A stretch of DNA of 32,554 nt, taken from IMG/VR virus record IMGVR_UViG_3300023278_002732, positions 1 to 32,554 of that record; one strand, given 5' to 3'. Made by a program: the position numbers and the translations under genes. Positions 28,885-32,554 of the stretch are shown piece by piece. This DNA is from a virus. The notes under the pieces are model-generated. The model saw only the letters and a list, made by a program, of their open reading frames with translations. It had not been told where the DNA came from and searched no databases. How positions within the stretch are numbered: the first letter of the stretch is position 1; each line of letters begins with the position of its first letter.

Positions 28885-29115
28885 CTAGTGCCAGGAAGAT
28901 CCATATATTGGTTCTGTTCCATATTCCCAATCATCATAGTCTTCTTCATTGCGAATTTTTTCATGAAGTTCAACTTGTTTTTTAAAATCATGTTTTGGTG
29001 CAATATCGTGCATAATTTCTTGAATCACCCTTTTTGGTTTTTCAGAATTATCATCAGTTGCTGACCACATTTGATGCATATAGCTTGAATCTTTGTCAAC
29101 CGATAAATTAGACAT
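28885..29115 (-). CDS. small acidic conserved phage protein
   Basis: This is a 76-residue acidic protein with a histidine and tryptophan-rich composition. The centre (EKPKRVIQEIMHDIAPKHDF, then KKQVELHEKIRNEEDYDDWE) is predicted to be helical, followed by an aromatic tail YGTEPIYGSSWH. It resembles small hypothetical proteins I recall next to gp25 in cyanomyoviruses, but I know no function. Its CAGGAG ribosome-binding site abuts an 8-bp hairpin 12-31 nt upstream. A degenerate late box (TATAAAAG) lies just above the hairpin. No membrane segment or signal peptide is visible. Confidence 0.72.
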   Translation of the reverse strand: MSNLSVDKDSSYMHQMWSATDDNSEKPKRVIQEIMHDIAPKHDFKKQVELHEKIRNEEDYDDWEYGTEPIYGSSWH

Positions 29116-29126
29116 TTTTTTAGCTC

Positions 29127-29146
29127 CTGTTTTAAGAATAAAACAG
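29127..29146 (-). promoter_or_regulatory. leader hairpin touching the ribosome-binding site of the 76-residue gene
   Basis: CTGTTTTA-TTCT-TAAAACAG on the minus strand is a perfect 8-bp stem. Its last bases CAG are the first bases of the CAGGAG ribosome-binding site, so folding could tune translation or protect the mRNA end. It could also be a leftover processing hairpin. Confidence 0.45.
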
Positions 29147-29156
29147 AACTTTTATA

Positions 29157-29176
29157 AAGGAGGTTGCTATCTCCTT
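29157..29176 (-). terminator. hairpin after speD, possible terminator
   Basis: AAGGAG-ATAGCAAC-CTCCTT on the minus strand begins 8 nt after the speD stop and runs into TTTATAAAAG. The stem is only 6 bp and the U-run short, so termination is likely partial. Confidence 0.45.
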
Positions 29177-29184
29177 ACTTCTAT

Positions 29185-29526
29185 TTAACGTTCAACTTCT
29201 CTTATAGAATATGAATCTGAATTGAGATATTTAAGTATTTCTAAAGCAATCAGACGAGGATTTCCTTTCCCACAAGTATATACGTCAATTGCTAGGCATC
29301 CATTTTCTGGCCAAGTATGGCAAGAAACATGACTTTCTTCAAGGGCAATTACAACTGTACAACCTTGTGGTACAAAAGAATGTGAAAAAGTATTCAAGAT
29401 TGTCATTTTTGCTCTACCAATTCCTCTTATCATGACTTCTTGTAGAGATCTTGAGTCATTTAAAAGATTAAACTGAACATCATACACTTCTAGGAGTAGA
29501 TGTTTGCCCATTGAATACTGTTTCAA
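29185..29526 (-). CDS. speD: S-adenosylmethionine decarboxylase proenzyme (auxiliary metabolic gene)
   Basis: SpeD decarboxylates S-adenosylmethionine to supply aminopropyl groups for spermidine. The 113-residue length is that of the short bacterial/archaeal class. The proenzyme self-cleaves between Glu64 and Ser65 in ALEESHVSCHTWPENG, turning Ser65 into the pyruvoyl cofactor. The flanking H-x-x-x-HTWPE signature and the catalytic Cys85 in DVYTCGKG are all present, so it should be active. GKHLLLEVYDV is the family's first strand. A near-consensus late box (AATAAATA) is 20 nt upstream; the intergenic gap is 56 nt. Phage speD is known from several marine T4-like phages; polyamine use for DNA packaging or host metabolism is a common proposal, inferred here. 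Confidence 0.93.
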   Translation of the reverse strand: MKQYSMGKHLLLEVYDVQFNLLNDSRSLQEVMIRGIGRAKMTILNTFSHSFVPQGCTVVIALEESHVSCHTWPENGCLAIDVYTCGKGNPRLIALEILKYLNSDSYSIREVER

Positions 29527-29545
29527 TTCTTTTGTGAGAAAAATC

Positions 29546-29553
29546 TATTTATT
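29546..29553 (-). promoter_or_regulatory. possible late promoter upstream of speD
   Basis: AATAAATA on the minus strand matches 7 of 8 positions of the T4 late box, 20 nt before the speD ATG. A TATAAT also lies 46 nt upstream (29573-29578) but has no good -35 partner, so the timing of speD expression is uncertain. Confidence 0.4.
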
Positions 29554-29582
29554 TTACTCATAATTTGTTAAATTATAACTTT

Positions 29583-30242
29583 TTAGAAAGTTTTATCTCG
29601 TTCTTTTGCAGTTTTCCAAAAATATTCGTCCTCATTTCCCATTGCAAGTCTATCATAACTGTTCTCAACTTGATAATATCGGGTGGATACTTTAAAATCG
29701 GGTACTTTGGGTTCTTTGGGTGTTAAACTATTATCATAAATTCGAGTTCGATTGTTTGGATATAGTGCAAACTGTCCATTTTGCAATTCAATTAGGTTAT
29801 GAGACTTATGTTCGGCAGGATTTTCACTTGTAGCATAATCAATAGTGTCTGGATCTTGATGATAATTGTCTAAAGTGCAAAGGTAAGTACCTTTTTGAGT
29901 CTCAAAATCTCTGGTGTAGATCTCATAGTCCATTGACCCAATAAATTGTTTTTGTACTGCAACAACACCATAGTCCATACAATTCCAAAACTGTAAGTTA
30001 GGTAAATCTAGATCTGGATCAGGTGTTTCAGGTTTAGAAACAAAAGCACTGATGGGCAATTTATCATACATTGCTGCATACTCTGGTAAATATGTTTCAA
30101 AATAAAAAGCACGACCTGGAATAGATTTTACAGACACCCAAACGCCTTTTACAAATTCACCCCAACCACTTTGATGATCAGTCAAATATTCTTTGCGAAC
30201 CCATACTTCTTGTGAAGGTAGATTTGCGATTAAACAAGACAT
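29583..30242 (-). CDS. conserved hypothetical cyanophage protein next to speD
   Basis: This is a 219-residue soluble protein, rich in aromatic residues and acidic. Notable segments are NLPSQEVWVRKEYLTD, GEFVKGVWVSVKSIPGRAFY, FETYLPEYAAMYDKLPISAF, NCMDYGVVAVQKQFIGSMDY and the tail DEYFWKTAKERDKTF. It has no signal peptide, transmembrane span or nucleotide-binding loop. The pattern of long beta strands suggests a globular beta-rich fold. It is the first gene after a rho-independent terminator, with AAGAG as ribosome-binding site, and lies 56 nt before speD, with a 6-bp hairpin at its stop. I recall similar proteins in this neighbourhood of cyanomyoviruses but know no function. Confidence 0.72.
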   Translation of the reverse strand: MSCLIANLPSQEVWVRKEYLTDHQSGWGEFVKGVWVSVKSIPGRAFYFETYLPEYAAMYDKLPISAFVSKPETPDPDLDLPNLQFWNCMDYGVVAVQKQFIGSMDYEIYTRDFETQKGTYLCTLDNYHQDPDTIDYATSENPAEHKSHNLIELQNGQFALYPNNRTRIYDNSLTPKEPKVPDFKVSTRYYQVENSYDRLAMGNEDEYFWKTAKERDKTF

Positions 30243-30270
30243 ATAAAACTCTTATTTGAACTATTCACAC

Positions 30271-30299
30271 AAAAAAAACATCCCATGAAGAGATGTTTT
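30271..30299 (-). terminator. rho-independent terminator after the 49-residue basic protein
   Basis: On the minus strand AAAACATC-TCTTCATGG-GATGTTTT forms an 8-bp stem directly followed by further T residues (TTTT). It lies 7 nt after the stop at 30306 and closes the glycosyltransferase operon. The stem is AT-rich, so strength may be moderate. Confidence 0.65.
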
Positions 30300-30305
30300 A
30301 AATAA

Positions 30306-30455
30306 TTATTTCCCCTGACCTCTATATTTCTTTTTTGCACCGTTACGGGAAGAGGATGCATATTTGGTTCCATTCCCTGCTCCTTGACGAGACTTTTTAG
30401 GAGCTCCTACAGCATAAGAACTTTTATTCACACCAACTTTTGATTTTACAGCCAT
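30306..30455 (-). CDS. small highly basic protein
   Basis: This 49-residue protein is MAVKSKVGVNKSSYAVGAPK, then KSRQGAGNGTKYASSSRNGA and KKKYRGQGK, with about 13 Lys/Arg and no acidic residue. The low-complexity K/S/G/R composition suggests binding to nucleic acid, for example as a minor DNA-condensing or packaging protein, but this is inference. Similar small Lys/Gly-rich proteins are common in T4-like cyanophages. GGAG is well placed 8 nt before the ATG. It lies 14 nt after the preceding gene and just before a terminator, so it is the last gene of its operon. Confidence 0.72.
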   Translation of the reverse strand: MAVKSKVGVNKSSYAVGAPKKSRQGAGNGTKYASSSRNGAKKKYRGQGK

Positions 30456-30469
30456 TAATTTTTCTCCAT

Positions 30470-30631
30470 TTAATTCTTGTAGATTTCAGTTTCAATTTCA
30501 TTTGGATGTGGAGAACCTGTCTGATAGAATTCAATCGACAAATCTTCCATAATATTGAAGTATTCTTCCTCTGTTAGAGATTTGTATATTTTACGTCCCT
30601 TACAGAGAATATTGTATCTTTCCTCAATCAT
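30470..30631 (-). CDS. small acidic hypothetical protein downstream of the glycosyltransferase
   Basis: This is 53 residues with ATG at 30631, one base after the glycosyltransferase stop. The protein is MIEERYNILCKGRKIYKSLT, then EEEYFNIMEDLSIEFYQTGS and PHPNEIETEIYKN. It is mostly helical and acidic with no known domain; the tail T-G-S-P-H-P is notable. In-frame ATGs at 30655 (61 residues) and 30709 (79 residues) are possible, but they overlap the upstream gene more deeply and have poorer ribosome-binding sites. At 30631 an AAGAG lies 9 nt upstream. I do not recognise a function; the close spacing suggests co-transcription with the glycosyltransferase. Confidence 0.65.
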   Translation of the reverse strand: MIEERYNILCKGRKIYKSLTEEEYFNIMEDLSIEFYQTGSPHPNEIETEIYKN

Positions 30632-30632
30632 T

Positions 30633-31388
30633 TCAAATGACTCTTGTTTTTTCATGCCCAACACGAATACGAGGATCGCACCAAATTTCAAATCCTGCTT
30701 CCTTTGCATCTAGACAGAACGAAACATCTTCACCACACATATCCTGAACCTCACCAGATTCAAAGACTTGCATCTTTGGTGCAAACCATGGATATTTTAG
30801 ATCTTCATGCTCAAAGACACCATTTTTAATCAAAACCCAACCAAAACCAGTATAGTCAACAGTAAATGGTTTCCTACGCTTTTGAATGCTTTCAATTGTT
30901 TCGTGATTCATGACTCCGCCATTATTGCGGAAATCATCTTCTTCCATCCAGTGAGCAACAGAAGTTGTATGTCCATCCTCAGTACAATACCAACCACTTG
31001 CAATATCTTGATTCATCAAAACTAGTTGCCAAAACTTTTCAGTATTGAAAACAATATCACTATCAATCCAGAGTTGCCAATCATAATTTAATTTTCCATC
31101 CCATGGTTTTTGATCAGGTCCACGAAGAACATTTGCTCCTAAACATTTGCATCTGGCAAAGTTTACCATTGAACTATAATCTTGTGAAATCTGAATACTT
31201 GCACCTGCCTGCACCAGATCAAAACAAAGTTGAACAAAGTTTTTTAAAAATGTATAAGAAACTCCACGACCAGGAAGACAGAATACAATTGTCTTTCCAC
31301 GTACAGTTTCTCTTGCCAGATCAAAGTCCCATTCGGGTTCTTTTGCAACTACTGGGCTTTTTGCTTTTACAGTAAATCCTTTTGTCAT
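30633..31388 (-). CDS. putative GT-A-fold glycosyltransferase
   Basis: This is a 251-residue protein. The N-terminal part has KTIVFCLPGRGVSYTFLKNF (about 32-51), the first strand and helix of a nucleotide-sugar-binding fold. WIDSDIVF (108-115) carries the DxD metal-binding motif (DSD 109-111) in the order expected for family 2-like glycosyltransferases. Later come DYTGFGWVLIKNGVF, a GED motif (219-221) and a C-terminal VGHEK whose His245 may be the metal ligand. There is no membrane segment or signal peptide. It is preceded by a near-consensus sigma70 promoter, so it is probably expressed early with host polymerase. Possible targets are host surface sugars or phage DNA or protein; nothing in the sequence decides between them. 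Confidence 0.78.
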   Translation of the reverse strand: MTKGFTVKAKSPVVAKEPEWDFDLARETVRGKTIVFCLPGRGVSYTFLKNFVQLCFDLVQAGASIQISQDYSSMVNFARCKCLGANVLRGPDQKPWDGKLNYDWQLWIDSDIVFNTEKFWQLVLMNQDIASGWYCTEDGHTTSVAHWMEEDDFRNNGGVMNHETIESIQKRRKPFTVDYTGFGWVLIKNGVFEHEDLKYPWFAPKMQVFESGEVQDMCGEDVSFCLDAKEAGFEIWCDPRIRVGHEKTRVI

Positions 31389-31411
31389 GACTTAATTAAT
31401 TTTCCATTCAT

Positions 31412-31440
31412 ATCATACAATATTATGTAGCGATTGTCAA
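31412..31440 (-). promoter_or_regulatory. strong sigma70-type promoter for the glycosyltransferase operon
   Basis: The minus strand shows TTGACA, a 17-nt spacer and TATGAT, almost the ideal host sigma70 promoter. The -35 box overlaps the TGA stop of the preceding 52-residue gene. The predicted start near 31405 leaves a short leader before the ATG at 31388. It is clearly different from the TATAAATA late boxes to the left. Confidence 0.78.
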
Positions 31441-31595
31441 TCTAATGATTCTTGATAGTAAAGGTCTTCTACTGAATACTCAGTCTTCATAATGCCTACC
31501 ATTTTAGTTAAAGTTTGCCAAGTAGTATTAAATTCATCTTCATAGACTGAATGAAATATACATTTATCTTTTGCATAGATATCATATTTTTTCAT
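31437..31595 (-). CDS. small hypothetical phage protein, 52 residues
   Basis: This short gene encodes MKKYDIYAKDKCIFHSVYED, then EFNTTWQTLTKMVGIMKTEY and SVEDLYYQESLD. The compact mix of strand (YDIYAKDKCIFHSVYED) and helix (WQTLTKMVGIMKTEY) suggests a small folded domain. The start overlaps the stop of the 57-residue gene (ATGA), so they are translated together. The stop lies in the -35 box of the next operon. I recognise the pattern from small T4-like cyanophage proteins but know no function. Confidence 0.7.
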   Translation of the reverse strand: MKKYDIYAKDKCIFHSVYEDEFNTTWQTLTKMVGIMKTEYSVEDLYYQESLD

Positions 31596-31765
31596 TCTTT
31601 TATTTCTGAAAGAATTATATCATTTCCATCTAGGTTAAAGGTAACTTCAGTATCCTCATACCAAGAAAGTTCATTAATCATCCATTCTGGTATTTTAATA
31701 GAATATTCACCACTAATTGGATCGACTTCTATGGGGCGATTTTCTTCTCCGAATTTTTTTCTCAT
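31592..31765 (-). CDS. small AbrB-like protein, 57 residues
   Basis: This short gene encodes MRKKFGEENRPIEVDPISGE, then YSIKIPEWMINELSWYEDTE and VTFNLDGNDIILSEIKE. The run G-E-Y-S-I-K-I-P-E-W-M-I-N-E-L...D-T-E-V-T-F-N-L-D-G-N-D-I-I-L resembles the swapped-hairpin AbrB/MazE fold, in which I-x-I-P-x-x-I/L is followed by a strand and G-x-x-I-x-L. It may be a small DNA-binding regulator; this is inference from pattern only. It is coupled by ATGA to the 52-residue gene. Upstream is an AT-rich leader (31766-31845) with TATATAAA but no convincing promoter. Confidence 0.65.
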   Translation of the reverse strand: MRKKFGEENRPIEVDPISGEYSIKIPEWMINELSWYEDTEVTFNLDGNDIILSEIKE

Positions 31766-31841
31766 TCTGTGAATATTTTTTTGTTTTTTTATATATCAAC
31801 CTTATGAATAAATTTTTTATGAGGAAAATTTTTTATTTTTG

Positions 31842-31872
31842 AGTGTTAAAGAATGGTCGCTTGGGTAACACT
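31842..31872. repeat. inverted repeat at the composition border
   Basis: AGTGTTA (31842-31848) and TAACACT (31866-31872) are perfect 7-bp arms around a 17-nt loop. They lie exactly where AT-rich phage DNA gives way to GC-rich DNA. It could be a weak terminator, a protein site, or a recombination or assembly border. Confidence 0.45.
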
Positions 31873-31877
31873 TTGTA

Positions 31878-31912
31878 GGTTAGGGTAGTTAGGGGTTTTT
31901 ATATACGGGGGG
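31878..31912 (+). other. G-run tract, possible G-quadruplex
   Basis: The plus strand has G-runs of 2, 3, 4 and 6 separated by TTA, TAGTTA and TTTTTATATAC. One run has only two G, so quadruplex formation is possible but not certain. It lies next to the inverted repeat at the border. Confidence 0.35.
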
Positions 31913-31996
31913 TTTATAACGTAACGCGCCGCGACCCGCCAAGGGACGGGGGCGGGACCCTGCATCTGCACGAACGCACGAATGGGGCACGTGCCC

Positions 31997-32227
31997 TCAG
32001 CGCACATCCCCCAGTGCGCTGTGAGCGGTGGTGGCACTGGTCGCCCTGCTGCCTGTTGCACCCCCATGAGTACGGACCCGAGTGCTGCCCCCTTTGATTT
32101 GATTCGCCCAACGATTGGTGCGGGCACCATGAGCAGTCGGCAGGCGCTTAAGGGTCAGAGCACCCGAAGCGATGGCAGCGGTAAGGTCTGAGGCACTCAT
32201 CACGGCAGGCAGGGTAGAGGTGATCAT
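31997..32227 (-). CDS. candidate small basic protein in the GC-rich segment
   Basis: This is 76 residues from ATG at 32227: MITSTLPAVMSASDLTAAIA, then SGALTLKRLPTAHGARTNRW and ANQIKGGSTRVRTHGGATGS. The first 45 residues look protein-like (an amphipathic helix S-A-S-D-L-T-A-A-I-A-S-G-A-L, then basic turns), while the end is low-complexity A/T/S/G and may be an unused frame. It starts about 22 nt after the predicted start site of a TTGATC-16-TACAAT promoter, with no Shine-Dalgarno. A longer frame from 32326 would overlap the promoter and is less likely. I do not recognise the protein. Confidence 0.4.
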   Translation of the reverse strand: MITSTLPAVMSASDLTAAIASGALTLKRLPTAHGARTNRWANQIKGGSTRVRTHGGATGSRATSATTAHSALGDVR

Positions 32228-32255
32228 CACGAATGGGGTTGTTTGGTATGAATGA

Positions 32256-32283
32256 ATTGTAGCACGGATGGGGGAGGGATCAA
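32256..32283 (-). promoter_or_regulatory. sigma70-like promoter in the GC-rich segment
   Basis: The minus strand reads TTGATC, a 16-nt spacer and TACAAT, followed by an AT-richer leader and the 76-residue ORF. TACAAT is a 5 of 6 match to the -10 box; TTGATC matches 4 of 6. Confidence 0.5.
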
Positions 32284-32300
32284 CCCCACCCACATGGAGT

Positions 32301-32480
32301 TCACCACCAAATAGGGCAGGCGGCATAGGCAGCGGTCTCTACGATTGCCTCCGTGCTCACACCCCAGTGAATGTAGGAAGATGGGCGGGAACCGTTGCGG
32401 TCCTGTTCAGCGGTGATGACCCACTTGAGAGCGCGGGTGACAAGGTCGGAGCAGGGGATGTAAAGAGAGAAGATCGGCAT
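32301..32480 (-). CDS. candidate small protein in the GC-rich segment
   Basis: This is 59 residues from ATG at 32480: MPIFSLYIPCSDLVTRALKW, then VITAEQDRNGSRPSSYIHWG and VSTEAIVETAAYAACPIWW. It has aromatic and hydrophobic content typical of a real small protein and ends 17 nt before the next promoter's -35 box. The ATG at 32531 gives 76 residues but lies inside the promoter, so the shorter start is chosen. No Shine-Dalgarno is seen. Family unknown to me. Confidence 0.42.
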   Translation of the reverse strand: MPIFSLYIPCSDLVTRALKWVITAEQDRNGSRPSSYIHWGVSTEAIVETAAYAACPIWW

Positions 32481-32509
32481 CGGTTCGGTCTGGGGTTGGA
32501 ACTTCGTCA

Positions 32510-32538
32510 ATAGTAGTCGGTAGAGGGGCATCCGTCAA
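32510..32538 (-). promoter_or_regulatory. sigma70-like promoter near the right end
   Basis: The minus strand reads TTGACG, a 17-nt spacer and TACTAT, with a predicted start about 23 nt before the 59-residue ORF. Both boxes match 5 of 6 consensus positions. Confidence 0.55.
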
Positions 32539-32554
32539 CCCCCCCCCTGTCGGG

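Larger units (their letters stand above)
31846..32554. other. GC-rich right-end segment, probably foreign or chimeric
   Basis: From about 31870 the base composition changes from roughly one third GC to clearly GC-rich, and it stays so to the window end, which finishes in a run of nine C followed by TGTCGGG. No T4-like phage gene, late promoter or AT-rich codon usage is seen. Two minus-strand candidate ORFs with sigma70-like promoters are described separately; overlapping frames on both strands are also open because of the GC bias. It may be a cyanobacterial, plasmid or other phage sequence captured naturally, or joined during assembly or cloning. Confidence 0.7.

Noticed and set aside
29577-29592. 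6-bp hairpin over the stop codon of the 219-residue gene
   Set aside because: AACTTT/AAAGTT is weak and AT-only apart from one pair, without a U-tract; too common in AT-rich DNA to call.
31846-32130. Minus-strand 94-residue ORF crossing the composition border
   Set aside because: It overlaps the 76-residue ORF in another frame, is rich in Pro/Ala from GC bias, and runs through the G-run tract; no start signal.
31982-32191. Plus-strand ORFs in the GC-rich segment
   Set aside because: Open by GC bias; the minus-strand frames have matching promoters and more protein-like composition.
1-32554. tRNA genes or CRISPR arrays
   Set aside because: No cloverleaf with a T-loop motif and no regularly spaced direct repeats were seen on either strand.

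Overview
The window is a leftward-transcribed (minus-strand) piece of an AT-rich, T4-like cyanomyovirus genome of the type that infects Prochlorococcus or Synechococcus. Four lines of evidence support this. The order gp25-gp6-giant protein-gp8-DUF4815 protein-small proteins-fibre-like protein-gp13-gp14-gp15 is that of the baseplate and neck module of marine T4-like phages. T4-type late promoters (TATAAATA) sit just upstream of key structural genes. A phage speD (S-adenosylmethionine decarboxylase) is present. Several tiny genes look like those I recall from cyanophages. All family assignments were made by reading the sequence; no database search was run.

Layout, in order of transcription (high to low coordinate). 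(1) 31846-32554: a GC-rich segment unlike the rest. It holds two small candidate minus-strand ORFs, each behind a sigma70-like promoter, and may be foreign or chimeric. (2) 31437-31765: two tiny genes coupled by ATGA, the first resembling an AbrB-type DNA-binding strand. (3) 30306-31388: a near-consensus sigma70 promoter drives a GT-A-like glycosyltransferase gene, followed by a small acidic protein and a 49-residue basic protein, ending at a rho-independent terminator. (4) 28885-30242: a conserved hypothetical protein, speD, hairpins and a small acidic protein. (5) 12574-28853: the baseplate cluster, with gp25, gp6, a 4112-residue giant virion protein with a YHYH domain in the gp7 position, and gp8. 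(6) 2912-12571: a 2465-residue DUF4815 structural protein, two short proteins and a fibre-like protein. (7) 1-2908: a coiled-coil protein, neck proteins gp13 and gp14, and the start of gp15.

Functionally, the structural genes build the baseplate wedge (gp25, gp6, giant protein, gp8), host-contact or fibre parts (DUF4815 and fibre-like proteins) and the neck and tail terminator (gp13, gp14, gp15). They are packed with 0-5 nt gaps or 1-nt overlaps and are probably read as long late transcripts re-initiated at late promoters. The genes to the right look like early or middle auxiliary genes.

The main oddities are an in-frame TGA at codon 3 of gp15, families of short beta-rich modules shared among the neck, baseplate and giant proteins, and the abrupt GC-rich right end with an inverted repeat and G-rich tract at its border.
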